Source of the DNA: Catenuloplanes atrovinosus
GTDB taxonomy: Bacteria; Actinomycetota; Actinomycetes; Mycobacteriales; Micromonosporaceae
Assembly (NCBI RefSeq): GCF_031458235.1
Contig: NZ_JAVDYB010000001.1
Location: 6,266,501-6,330,500, forward strand
DNA length: 64,000 nucleotides
Reading direction: 5' to 3'
Shown one piece after another: positions 34,644-42,331 of the stretch (the first letter of the stretch is position 1; each line of letters begins with the position of its first letter). Both the position numbers and the translations under genes were made by a program. The notes under the pieces are model-generated. The model did not search any database and had not been told where the DNA came from. It saw only the letters and a program-made list of their open reading frames with translations.

Positions 34644-35510
34644 ATGTCCACCGCCCACGGCCCTTCGGGCGGCCGGCGGCAGCTCCGGGCCCGGCTGCGC
34701 GCGGCGCGCGACGCGGCGGGGCTGACCCAGGAGCAGGCCGCCGAGGCGATGGACTGGTCCCTGTCGAAATTGATCCGCATCGAGGCCGGCACCGTCTCCA
34801 TCTCGACGAATGATCTGAAGGCGCTGCTCCAGCACTACCGCGTCGACGATCCGGACGACGTCGCGGAGCTGCTCGGCCTGGCCCGGCTGGCCCGCCAGCG
34901 CGGCTGGTGGGTGCAGTACCGGGAGATCTTCGACCGCGAGCGCGCCTACTACGACTACGTCGGCCTGGAGGCGGAGGCCGCCACGCTGCGTGTCTTCCAG
35001 CCGATCGGCATGCCCGGCCTGCTCCAGACGGAGTCGTACGCGCGGGCGTACATCAGCGCCGCCGTGCCGTCCCAGGTCGAGCCGGACGACGTGGCGGTCC
35101 GCGTCGGCCTGCGCCTGCGCCGCCAGGAGGAGCTGTTCTCCCGCCCGGTCCCGCCGACGCTGCAGGTCGTGCTGGACGAGGCGAGCCTGCATCGTCACAT
35201 CGGCGGCCGGCAGGTGCTGCGTGAGCAGCTGGAGCGGCTGCGCACCGACGGCACGAAAGATCACGTCACGCTGCAGATCCTGCCGTTCACGGCGGAGAGC
35301 TACGGCGCGACCGGGCAGTTCAACCTGCTCTCCTTCGAGGCCGGTACGCCGGACGTCGTCTACATCGAGTCGACGCCGACGGTCGCGCTGGTCGACCAGC
35401 CCGCGGAGGTCGAGACCTACCGGCAGACCTTCGCCCGACTGCAGAAGCTCGCACTCAACCCCAGCGAGTCCCTCGAAATGATCAACAAAATGGTCACCCA
35501 GATGGTCTGA
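34644..35510 (+). CDS. XRE-family regulator with DUF5753 domain
   Basis: 288 residues. The N-terminal helix-turn-helix is at about 12-70 (LRARLRAARDAAGLTQEQAAEAMDWSLSKLIRIEAGTVSIS), and DUF5753 follows at about 85-280. The latter begins GWWVQYREIFDRERAYYDYVGLEAEA and contains IGMPGLLQTESYARAYI, RLRRQEELF, LDEASLHRHIGG and LQILPFTAESYGATGQFNLLSFE. DUF5753 is the scaffold that usually pairs with DUF397 partners. The ATG has AAGGAGG nearby. It is immediately followed by a paralogue 27 bases downstream, so the two are one operon. Target unknown; the repeat array upstream is a candidate binding region. Confidence 0.93.
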   Translation: MSTAHGPSGGRRQLRARLRAARDAAGLTQEQAAEAMDWSLSKLIRIEAGTVSISTNDLKALLQHYRVDDPDDVAELLGLARLARQRGWWVQYREIFDRERAYYDYVGLEAEAATLRVFQPIGMPGLLQTESYARAYISAAVPSQVEPDDVAVRVGLRLRRQEELFSRPVPPTLQVVLDEASLHRHIGGRQVLREQLERLRTDGTKDHVTLQILPFTAESYGATGQFNLLSFEAGTPDVVYIESTPTVALVDQPAEVETYRQTFARLQKLALNPSESLEMINKMVTQMV

Positions 35511-35537
35511 CCACCCCTAGTCAGGTGCGGCTACGCG

Positions 35538-36446
35538 ATGACACACGATCAGAGCGAAGACCCAGGCCACGGACCACGGTCGACGAAGCGCACGGTTGCG
35601 GCGCGACAGGGCCCCTCGATGGGGCGGCGGCGCCTCAGCCACGCGCTGAAGGCGGCCCGGGAGGCGGCCGGCAAGACCCGCGCCGAGGTGGCGGCCGCCA
35701 TGGACTGGTCGCTGTCGAAGGTGATTCGCATCGAGGCCGGCACCGTCGGCATTTCCACGATCGACGCCCGCGCGCTGACCGGGCTGTACGGCATCACCGA
35801 GCCCGACCGGGTGGAGGAGATCCTCGGCCTGGCCCGCAACTCGCGCCTGCGCACCTGGTGGTCGACGCTGCGCGACCGGGTCAACCCGTCCTACTACGCC
35901 TACATCGGGCTGGAGGACGAGAGCGTGGAGGTGCTTTACTTCGCCCCGACCACGCTGCCCACGCTGTTGCAGACCCGCGGCTTCGCGGCCGGCGGCGCGC
36001 CGGTGCGGCCGATGGACGAGGACGACCGGGACACCCGGATCAACGTGCGGCTCCGGCGCCAGGAGGAGATCCTCAACAAGAGGCGCCCGCCCCGGATCAC
36101 CGCGATCATCGACGAGGCCGTGCTGCACCGGATCGCGCACGCGCCGAAGCGGGCGCCGGAGCAGCTCACCCACCTGGTCTCGCTGAGCGCGTCGCCGCAC
36201 ATCACGATCCAGGTGCTGCCGTTCAGCGCGGGCCCGCCGCCGGTGGTGGCGCCGTTCGCGATCCTGCAGTTCCCGGACCCGGAGGACGCGGACGTCATGT
36301 TCGTGGAGAACGCGGTCACCGACGAGGTCATCGACCGCCCCGAGGAGGTCCGGCCGTACCTCGACGTCTTCCGCGAGTTGCGGGACAAGGCGCTGGACCC
36401 GGCGGAGTCACTGGCGATGATCAAGGAAATCGTCGGCGGCGAATGA
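35538..36446 (+). CDS. XRE-family regulator with DUF5753 domain (paralogue)
   Basis: 302 residues. It repeats the architecture of the preceding gene: helix-turn-helix with the nearly identical AMDWSLSKVIRIEAGTVGIST, then DUF5753 with WWSTLRDRVNPSYYAYIGLEDES, TLLQTRGFAAGG, RLRRQEEILNKRRPP and ITIQVLPFSAGPPPVVAPFAILQFP. The shared DNA-binding helix suggests that both proteins read the same or similar operators and may form mixed dimers. An extra basic N-terminal leader of about 25 residues precedes the domain; the later ATG at residue 28 (MGRRRLSHALKAAREAAG) is an alternative start. A perfect hairpin follows the gene. Confidence 0.92.
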   Translation: MTHDQSEDPGHGPRSTKRTVAARQGPSMGRRRLSHALKAAREAAGKTRAEVAAAMDWSLSKVIRIEAGTVGISTIDARALTGLYGITEPDRVEEILGLARNSRLRTWWSTLRDRVNPSYYAYIGLEDESVEVLYFAPTTLPTLLQTRGFAAGGAPVRPMDEDDRDTRINVRLRRQEEILNKRRPPRITAIIDEAVLHRIAHAPKRAPEQLTHLVSLSASPHITIQVLPFSAGPPPVVAPFAILQFPDPEDADVMFVENAVTDEVIDRPEEVRPYLDVFRELRDKALDPAESLAMIKEIVGGE

Positions 36447-36487
36447 CGAAGCGCCTTTCCGGCCGGAACCGCCAAAGGCGCCATGGT

Positions 36488-36517
36488 CATGGGCGCGCCC
36501 GGGGAAGCGCGCCCATG
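36488..36517. terminator. Terminator hairpin after the XRE pair
   Basis: CATGGGCGCGC (36488-36498) pairs perfectly with GCGCGCCCATG (36507-36517), 8-base loop. It lies between the XRE-DUF5753 operon and the convergent DUF6232-like gene, so it can act in both directions. Confidence 0.75.
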
Positions 36518-36623
36518 ATCTCCCAATGTGGTCCGTGAACCAGCGGGCTATCTGAAGGGGTCGTGTCGTGCCGCCACACCCCGGTCCGGAATTGTCACTC
36601 GGGCACGGACATCGTGCTTCGAC

Positions 36624-37154
36624 TCACATGCTGTACGGGTCGATCGACGACACCGGCGCCCGGACGGCACCGAGCTTCGCGACCTCCTGTGCGCGCACCA
36701 GTGCGCGGGAGATCTGGCCGTACTGCCTCTCGTTGTCGCTGACGAACAGCCGGACCGTCATGCCGTGGTAATCGCCCCAGAGTTCCCAGACGCGCGGCCG
36801 GGTGCGATTGCCGACCACGCCGAGCAGCATCGGCACCAGCGCCGCCGCGCCGAGCACGACGTAGGTGGCCGGGCCGAGCCCCTGGAGACCGTTGCCGAAG
36901 CTGAGTGCCGCGAAGACCGCCAGCAGGCTCACCCCTGAGGCGGCCACCGCACGCACCGTGAGCCGGTCGAATGGGCCTCGCACGGTGCGCAGCCCTGCCA
37001 GCTCGCTGGTCGGCCAGCGCCGGCCGCCGACCTCGAAGTACTCGGGGGTGACGATGACGTCGGCCGTCTCGAACGCCACCCGGGTGCTCGGCGCGGCACC
37101 GGGAGATACGTAGCGACGGGTTGAACGCGGCGAGTAACGAGCGCTATTCTCCAT
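36624..37154 (-). CDS. DUF6232-like membrane protein
   Basis: 176 residues with GGAGGA upstream of the ATG. An N-terminal soluble beta-rich part (VIVTPEYFEVGGRRWPTSELAGLRTVRG) is followed by two membrane segments, AVAASGVSLLAVFAALSFG (about 68-86) and ATYVVLGAAALVPMLLGVVG (about 95-114). A C-terminal soluble part follows with VWELWGDYHGMTVRLFVSDNERQYGQISRAL. This pattern is the family DUF6232 of actinobacteria, often present in several copies near XRE regulators. Function unknown. Confidence 0.82.
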   Translation of the reverse strand: MENSARYSPRSTRRYVSPGAAPSTRVAFETADVIVTPEYFEVGGRRWPTSELAGLRTVRGPFDRLTVRAVAASGVSLLAVFAALSFGNGLQGLGPATYVVLGAAALVPMLLGVVGNRTRPRVWELWGDYHGMTVRLFVSDNERQYGQISRALVRAQEVAKLGAVRAPVSSIDPYSM

Positions 37155-37450
37155 CGGAGTCCTCCTGCGGCTCTTTAGGAGTTGGTCTGTTGTTTACGGC
37201 GATCGCGGGTGGTGTTTCCGGTTGCCGCCGGTCACCACCCCGCGTCCGCCGCGGTGGCTTTCCCCGCCCCCGGGGAAAGACGATCTCCGGAGTCCTGTGG
37301 CGTGGACTCCGAGGATCACGTGATGCGTTAGCGCGCGCTGCGGGAAAATCGCCTGGGCTCCCGTGCCGAGAAGCGTCTCCCTTGCGGGAGAACCCTGAGA
37401 CCTCCCCAATGGCCATACTCCCAACCGCACGCCACTAATGGGAAGGGGGC

Positions 37451-37470
37451 AATCTGCCACCTGGCAGATT
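37451..37470. promoter_or_regulatory. Perfect 20-bp palindrome, candidate operator
   Basis: AATCTGCCA-CC-TGGCAGATT, nine paired bases each side of a CC centre. The middle 14 bases read CTGCCACCTGGCAG. On the other strand this contains GCCAGGTGGCAG, the same 12-base word found in the first two units of the 29-bp repeats at 34395-34496. Symmetry suggests a dimeric regulator site; which protein binds is unknown. Confidence 0.55.
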
Positions 37471-37871
37471 TCCACCCGTCAGGGCTGCGCGGCAGACGAT
37501 TTCCTGTGGCGTTTATACGCATTTGCCCGAGAAGTGGAACGGGAAGCGTCCGCAAGAACTCGCAAATTGCGTATTCCGCGCGTTCATCACCGCCGCCGCA
37601 TCGATCAATTACTCCAAGAAGGCATTCCTTTACTCTCCGCTATCACGAAATTTGCCCCATTCTCGGCGAAAGCCCACAGATGACCGCCGTCACCCTTTCG
37701 ATACTCCGATTTGGTCGTTACCGTGGGTGGGCCGGACCTGGTCCGCAGTCACTCCCCCCGGAATGACGCCAGCCCGGCGCCGCCGAATCGCCCGGCCTCG
37801 GCCGGCGGTGCACCCCCGCACCGTCCGGAATCGAGCCCGCCGATCGCCGGTCCTGCCGGGCCCACCCGGCG

Positions 37872-38002
37872 TGGCCCTCGAGCGGTGTTGCGGCGAACCG
37901 GGGACCCATCAGAGTCCCATCCGGGGTGAATCCGTGCGCACGCGCGGTAGGGCGTCCTTCTGGCCCGAATCCGTCAGCTAACCCGGTAGGCGGCAGGGAA
38001 GA
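37872..38002 (+). ncRNA. c-di-AMP riboswitch (ydaO/yuaA)
   Basis: The signature blocks of the ydaO/yuaA RNA occur in order: GCGGCGAACCGGGGACCCA (from about 37890), CCGGGGTGAATCCGT (37921-), GCGGTAGGGCG (37944-), then CCGAATCCGTCAGCTAACCC and GGTAGGCGGC at the 3' side. In actinobacteria this RNA typically precedes cell-wall hydrolase genes and turns them off when c-di-AMP is high. The next gene is an NlpC/P60 hydrolase, matching that context exactly. Boundaries are approximate. Confidence 0.9.
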
Positions 38003-38015
38003 AGGGTCCACCCCG

Positions 38016-39044
38016 TTGTCAGCTTCGCGTGCGATCCTGCGCGCCACCGTGCTGGCGGCCATCGCGGTCGGCGTTCTCGCGCCGGCCACCGCCGTCCACG
38101 CCGAGCCGTCCAGCGCCGACCTCACCAAGCAGATCGACAAGGCTTCCCACGAGCTGGAAGTCGTGATCGAGTCCTACAACAAGCTCAATGAGGAGCTGAA
38201 GGCCACCCAGGCCGCCGCGAAGCAGCTCAGCGACAAGACCGCCGCGCTCGAGGAGCAGGTCAAGGAGGCGAGCACCTCCGTCGGCCAGCTCGCCAATCGG
38301 GCCTACAAGTCCGGCCGCTTCGGCGAGGCGAACACGTTGCTCACGCTCACCGACAGCCAGGACCTGGTCGCCGGCCTCAGCGTGCTCGAGCAGCTCGCCG
38401 AGACGCGCAACGACGAGGTCGCCGTCTACACCGCCACCGAGGCGCAGTACGCCGAGGAGAAGGCCAAGCTCGACGCCGCCGAGAAGAAGCAGAAGGCGCA
38501 GCGGGACGAGGCCGCCAAGCGCCGGGCCGGCATCGAGGGCGAGCTGAAGAACCTGTACTCGCTGCGCAAGGCCGCGTACGGGCGGGAGCAGGAGGAGGCG
38601 GCCGCGCGGACGCCGGTGAACAACGGCGGCAACAACGGCGGCGGTGGCAGCAACGGCGGTGGTGGCAACAACGGTGGCGGCGCCGTCCCGAGCGCGCCCG
38701 CCGGGTCGAGCAGCGTGGTCCAGTTCGCCTACGCGCAGCTCGGCAAGCCGTACATCTACGGCTCCGCGGGCCCGAACGGATTCGACTGCTCCGGCCTGGT
38801 GAAGGCGGCGTGGGCGACGGCCGGCAAGTCGCTGCCGCACAACGCGGCCATGCAGTGGAACGTGGTGGCGCACATACCCGCCTCCGCGGTGAAGCCGGGC
38901 GACATGGTCTTCTACCGCGATCTGGCGCACGTCGCGATCGCCATCGGCGGCGGCAAGGTGATCCACGCGCCCCGGCCGGGCGAGGTGCTCACCATCGCAC
39001 CGATCAACATGATGCCGCCGTACGGCTACGGCCGGGTCAGATAG
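38016..39044 (+). CDS. NlpC/P60 peptidoglycan hydrolase with coiled-coil
   Basis: 342 residues. TTG at 38016 is the only plausible start between the riboswitch and the signal peptide (SASRAILRATVLAAIAVGVLAP then HAEPSS), with GAAGGG about ten bases upstream. After cleavage a long coiled coil (about 35-200; DLTKQIDKASHELEVVIESYN, LTDSQDLVAGLSVLEQL) precedes an Asn/Gly-rich linker and the NlpC/P60 domain (about 230-342). Catalytic residues are Cys258 in FDCSGLVKAAW, His305 in LAHVAIAIGG and His317 in VIHAPRPG. Such RipA-like enzymes cleave D-Glu-mDAP bonds in stem peptides during growth, division or spore processes. Expression is likely controlled by c-di-AMP through the upstream riboswitch. 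Confidence 0.94.
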   Translation: MSASRAILRATVLAAIAVGVLAPATAVHAEPSSADLTKQIDKASHELEVVIESYNKLNEELKATQAAAKQLSDKTAALEEQVKEASTSVGQLANRAYKSGRFGEANTLLTLTDSQDLVAGLSVLEQLAETRNDEVAVYTATEAQYAEEKAKLDAAEKKQKAQRDEAAKRRAGIEGELKNLYSLRKAAYGREQEEAAARTPVNNGGNNGGGGSNGGGGNNGGGAVPSAPAGSSSVVQFAYAQLGKPYIYGSAGPNGFDCSGLVKAAWATAGKSLPHNAAMQWNVVAHIPASAVKPGDMVFYRDLAHVAIAIGGGKVIHAPRPGEVLTIAPINMMPPYGYGRVR

Positions 39045-39057
39045 GCGGCACGGCGCG

Positions 39058-39090
39058 AAAGGGCGGGTACCCCACGGGTGCCCGCCCTTT
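39058..39090. terminator. Bidirectional intrinsic terminator
   Basis: AAAGGGCGGGTACCC pairs with GGGTGCCCGCCCTTT (one mismatch near the loop), loop CAC. The T/A ends give a U tract on either strand. It separates the convergent P60 and caspase-like genes. Confidence 0.88.
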
Positions 39091-39091
39091 C

Positions 39092-39712
39092 TCACACCGC
39101 GGTGGCCTGCACCGGCACCCGCCCGCGCGTGCCCGGCCGCCAGGTGCGCCCGTTCGCGTAGACGATCCGGAAACCCAGGTAGGCGGCCAGCTCCCGCCAC
39201 GGCCCGGAGCCCATCCGCTTCTCCGCCGCGTTCACCATCGCGCCGTTGGCCAGCACGTCCAGCAGTACGGTCTCGAACGCGGCCGAGTCCACCCAGTCGA
39301 CCTCGCGGGTGTAGCCGCACACCATCGCGGCGCCGGAGACGTCCAGGAAGTCCAGCAGCGTGGCGTCCGAGGCCTTCAGCACGGAGCAGGACCCGAAGTA
39401 GAGGCGCTTGTCCTGGCAGCGCCCGGCCAGTTGCTCCGCCACGTCGTCCAGCTCGACCGCGGCCTTGTCGGTCAGGCACAGCCGGCCCGGCTCGCCGTGC
39501 ATGGCGAAGAACCCCACGCGGTAGTCGCTGTACTGCTTCAGCAGCCACCGGTCGAGGAAGTAGCTCAGCTCCTCGGGGGTGGCCACGTCACGGTAGATGA
39601 ACCGAATCCGGCGCAGGCGCTCCAGCAGTTCCAGCGTGGGGATGACGGAGCCTCGCTCGTAGAGGTCCCGGTGCCACTGACCCTCCACGCAGAAGATGCC
39701 GCCGCGCGCCAC
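39092..39712 (-). CDS. DUF6642-like protein with caspase-type His/Cys pair
   Basis: 206 residues without signal peptide or membrane segment. I associate the sequence with DUF6642, an uncharacterised family. The central part reads YRVGFFAMHGEPGRLCLTD (His72), then DKRLYFGSCSVLKASDATLLDFL (Cys109) and AAMVCGYTREVDWVDSAAFETVLLD. A His-Gly after a beta strand and a G-x-C-x after a second strand 37 residues later are the arrangement of CHAT/caspase-like cysteine peptidases, including the W-DS-FE helix after the Cys strand. The N-terminal 60 residues (ELLERLRRIRFIYRDVATPEELSYFLDRW) are the usual lead-in. Peptidase activity is inference; no partner protein or substrate is evident nearby. Confidence 0.78.
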   Translation of the reverse strand: MARGGIFCVEGQWHRDLYERGSVIPTLELLERLRRIRFIYRDVATPEELSYFLDRWLLKQYSDYRVGFFAMHGEPGRLCLTDKAAVELDDVAEQLAGRCQDKRLYFGSCSVLKASDATLLDFLDVSGAAMVCGYTREVDWVDSAAFETVLLDVLANGAMVNAAEKRMGSGPWRELAAYLGFRIVYANGRTWRPGTRGRVPVQATAV

Positions 39713-39899
39713 ATCGCCTCCCCCGAGCTGTGGTTTCCCGTACCCCGCAGGCGACCCTACCCATCCCGCGCCGCCCTGCCCATCGCTGACGCGGTGGCCA
39801 TCGCGACGCGACGCGGCCGCAGTGACGAACGCAACGGCCGGCCCCGGGGATCGGGACCGGCCGGTTCGTTCGTACCGCCGAGGGGTGTGGGGTTGTGGT

Positions 39900-40901
39900 C
39901 TAGGCCGCCTGGAGGCCCTCCGCGCGGGCCAGCTCGCGCAGCCGGCCGAGCGCCTGGATCTCCAGCTGGCGGATCCGCTCCCGGGAGAGCGAGAACCGCG
40001 AGGCCACCTCGGTCAGCGAGTGCTCACGGCCGTCCTCCAGGCCGTACCGCGCGCGCATGATGCCGGCGGAGCGGTCGTCGAGGTGGTTGAGCAGGCCCTC
40101 GATGCGCTGACGCTCCAGGCCGGTGAGCACGATCTCCTCCGGCGAGGGGGCGTCCGAGTCGGCGACCAGGTCGCCGAGGTTGGTGTCGCCGTCGTCGCCG
40201 ACCGGGGTGTCCAGCGACACCGTGTCCTGCGACCAGCGGATCAGCTCCAGCACCCGCTCCACGGTCACGCCCAGCGCGGTCGCGATCTGCGCCGGCTCGG
40301 GGTCGGACCCCAGCTCGCGGGTGAGCTGGCGGGTGACGTTGCGCATGCGGTTGACGTCCTCCACCAGGTGGACGGGGAGCCGCACGGTGCGCTCCTGCTG
40401 CGCGATGGCGCGGCTGATCGCCTGGCGGATCCACCACGTGGCGTACGTCGAGAACTTGTAACCGCGCTCGTAGTCGAACTTCTCGACCGCGCGGACCAGG
40501 CCGGTGTTGCCCTCCTGGATCAGGTCGAGCATCGGCATGCCGGAGCGGACGTAACGCCGGGCGATCGAGACGACGAGCCGCAGGTTCGCGCGGATGAACT
40601 CGTCCTTGGCACGGTTACCCTCGACGATCAGGCGCTCGAGCTCCTCGCGGCTCACGCCGGCCGGGAGCTGGTCGCCGTCGAGCAGGTACTCCGCGTAGAG
40701 ACCCGCCTCGATCGCCTTGGAGAGATCGACCTCACGCGCCGCGTCGAGCAGAGGTGTCCGGGAGATCTCGTGCAGGTAGACTCCGACGAGGTCGCGCTCC
40801 TCGGCAACCTCATCCGTTCGCAACACCATGCCTTTTTCCATGTCGCCCACGGTCCCCTCGTTGACCCCATTTGCCTTCTTACGGGCCGTCCCTGTATCCA
40901 T
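39900..40901 (-). CDS. Group 2 sigma-70 factor (HrdD/SigB(myco)-like)
   Basis: 333 residues from the ATG at 40901, which has GGAGGG correctly spaced; the frame runs to 41003 but without another ribosome site. Region 1.2 is DLVGVYLHEISRTPLLDAAREVDL. Region 2 is FIRANLRLVVSIARRYVRSGMPMLDLIQEGNTGLVRAVEKFDYERGYKFSTYATWWIRQAISRAIAQQ, which is essentially identical to primary sigma factors. Regions 3 and 4 end in DGREHSLTEVASRFSLSRERIRQLEIQALGRLREL. The short region 1.1 marks it as a non-essential principal-like (group 2) factor recognising standard -35/-10 promoters in stationary phase or stress. Monocistronic. Confidence 0.94.
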   Translation of the reverse strand: MDTGTARKKANGVNEGTVGDMEKGMVLRTDEVAEERDLVGVYLHEISRTPLLDAAREVDLSKAIEAGLYAEYLLDGDQLPAGVSREELERLIVEGNRAKDEFIRANLRLVVSIARRYVRSGMPMLDLIQEGNTGLVRAVEKFDYERGYKFSTYATWWIRQAISRAIAQQERTVRLPVHLVEDVNRMRNVTRQLTRELGSDPEPAQIATALGVTVERVLELIRWSQDTVSLDTPVGDDGDTNLGDLVADSDAPSPEEIVLTGLERQRIEGLLNHLDDRSAGIMRARYGLEDGREHSLTEVASRFSLSRERIRQLEIQALGRLRELARAEGLQAA

Positions 40902-41325
40902 CAGGCCCTCCCCGGTAATCTCCGCAATCCCCAGCGGTGGCCCCTCTAACAACGGCCTGCGCCCCCAGCTGATTCCGGCATTCGGATGTAATCTCGTCGT
41001 CATACGACGCTGTCACGAACGCCTGAATCCTGGCTGTGAGCGCGGTGCGTAGTTCCTGAATCGGCTCGGCTGGCGGGGGATGTAGTCGTTACCGGCCGGT
41101 CGATGCGCTCAACGGGTGCTTACCCCTGGCCCGTCAAATCACACCATCCGGGACAGTTGAGTCGCAGCGACCCACCTCACTGACCCTCTGCGATCCCTGT
41201 CACCCGAGACATACGGGAAACGAGATCCGAGGGTTCAGCTCACCAGCGAACCTTCCTGGCCGCAACGGCATTCCCGGCGGACCGGCAGTGCGCCACCACC
41301 CCGACGAGAGCAAGATCGTCCCAGG
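40902..41325. other. Intergenic region upstream of the sigma gene
   Basis: About 420 bases between the sigma gene start and the 3' end of the RpiR gene. It holds the sigma promoter and a long 5' leader. I see no clear RNA element or gene. Confidence 0.45.
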
Positions 41326-42246
41326 TCAGCGGGGCCTGCCACGGCCGCTCGGGGCACGCAGCCGCGCGGTCGCCTCATCGGCCGCGGCGAGCGCCTGCCC
41401 GGCCCGTTTGCGGTTACGCACAGCGACGCCGACGAAGATGCAATCGACGACCATCAGCTGCGCGAGGCGTCCGGCGAGCGCGCCCGAGCGGTACGTCGTC
41501 TCCCGCGCGGCCGTGGTCAGCACGAGGTCCGCCGCCTCCGCGATCGGCGAGCGCGGGAAGTTCGTCACCGCGACCGTGACCGCGCCGCGCAGCCGCGCCT
41601 GGGCCAGCACGTCCAGCACGCCGGCGCTGGTGCCGCTGTGCGAGATGCCGATCGCCACGTCGCCGGGCCCGAGCAGCGAGGTGGAGGCGAGCGCGGCCTG
41701 CGGATCGGGCCAGTACGCCACGCTGCGGCCGATGCGGTGCAGCTTCTGCTGCAGGTCCAGCGCCGCGCTGCCGCTCGGCCCGGCGCCGTAGACCTCGATC
41801 CGCCCGGCGCCGTCCACGGCCTCCACGACCCGGTCGCAGGCGGCCACGTCCAATTGGGCCGCGGTCTCCTCCAGCGCCCGGGCCTCGTTGAACGCGATGG
41901 TGGCCACGATCCGGGCCAGGTCCGCGTCCGGCGGGATCTCGCCGCCGGCCACGCGGTCGTCCTCGGGCCGCCCGCGGCTGGCCGCCTCGGCCGCCTCCGC
42001 GGCGAGCCGGATGCGCAGCTGCGGGTAGCCGGTGATGCCGATCGAGCGGCAGAACCGGATGACCGTGGCCTCGGAGGTCTCCGCGGCCGTGGCCAGGTCC
42101 GTGATGGTGTGGCCGGCCGCGTCCGCGGGATCCGCCACGACCAGGCGCGCGACGCGCTGCTCGGCGGGTGACAGCGAGGGCAGGAGCGCGTTGATGTGCA
42201 CCAGCAGCCCGGGCGAATTCACCACGGTCCGAGTTTCTTTGCGCAC
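41326..42246 (-). CDS. MurR/RpiR family transcriptional regulator
   Basis: About 306 residues from a GTG at 42246; a longer start at 42363 would overlap the kinase gene and lacks homologous sequence. The N-terminal RpiR helix-turn-helix is INALLPSLSPAEQRVARLVVADPADAAGHTITDLATAAETSEATVIRFCRSIGITGYPQLR (about 17-77). The C-terminal SIS domain is at about 125-270: RIEVYGAGPSGSAALDLQQKL, then AIGISHSGTSAGVLDVLAQA and VTVAVTNFPRSPIAEAADLVLTT. SIS domains bind phosphosugars; actinobacterial members usually control amino-sugar or MurNAc-6P metabolism. No sugar gene is adjacent, so the target is open. Follows the kinase gene by about 85 bases on the same strand. Confidence 0.92.
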   Translation of the reverse strand: MRKETRTVVNSPGLLVHINALLPSLSPAEQRVARLVVADPADAAGHTITDLATAAETSEATVIRFCRSIGITGYPQLRIRLAAEAAEAASRGRPEDDRVAGGEIPPDADLARIVATIAFNEARALEETAAQLDVAACDRVVEAVDGAGRIEVYGAGPSGSAALDLQQKLHRIGRSVAYWPDPQAALASTSLLGPGDVAIGISHSGTSAGVLDVLAQARLRGAVTVAVTNFPRSPIAEAADLVLTTAARETTYRSGALAGRLAQLMVVDCIFVGVAVRNRKRAGQALAAADEATARLRAPSGRGRPR

Positions 42247-42331
42247 TTCGTACCCGTCAACGAAACCCGCCCCACGGTGCCTGTTACGGGGAAAGCTTCG
42301 ACGGAACGGGCCACCGCGGGTGAGCGGCCGG

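Larger units (their letters stand above)
37155..38015. other. Long intergenic region upstream of the riboswitch
   Basis: About 860 bases with no convincing gene. The right end is the c-di-AMP riboswitch. The segment 37440-37700 is clearly less GC-rich than the rest (AATTGCGTATTCC and ATCAATTACTCCAAG words) and starts with a perfect 20-base palindrome. The long 5' region would carry the promoter of the riboswitch transcript near 37700-37850. Short frames on both strands lack ribosome sites or codon bias. Confidence 0.6.

Noticed and set aside
37144-37416. Small minus-strand gene overlapping the DUF6232-like start
   Set aside because: Arg/Pro-rich low-complexity translation, no ribosome site, and overlap with the real gene's start.
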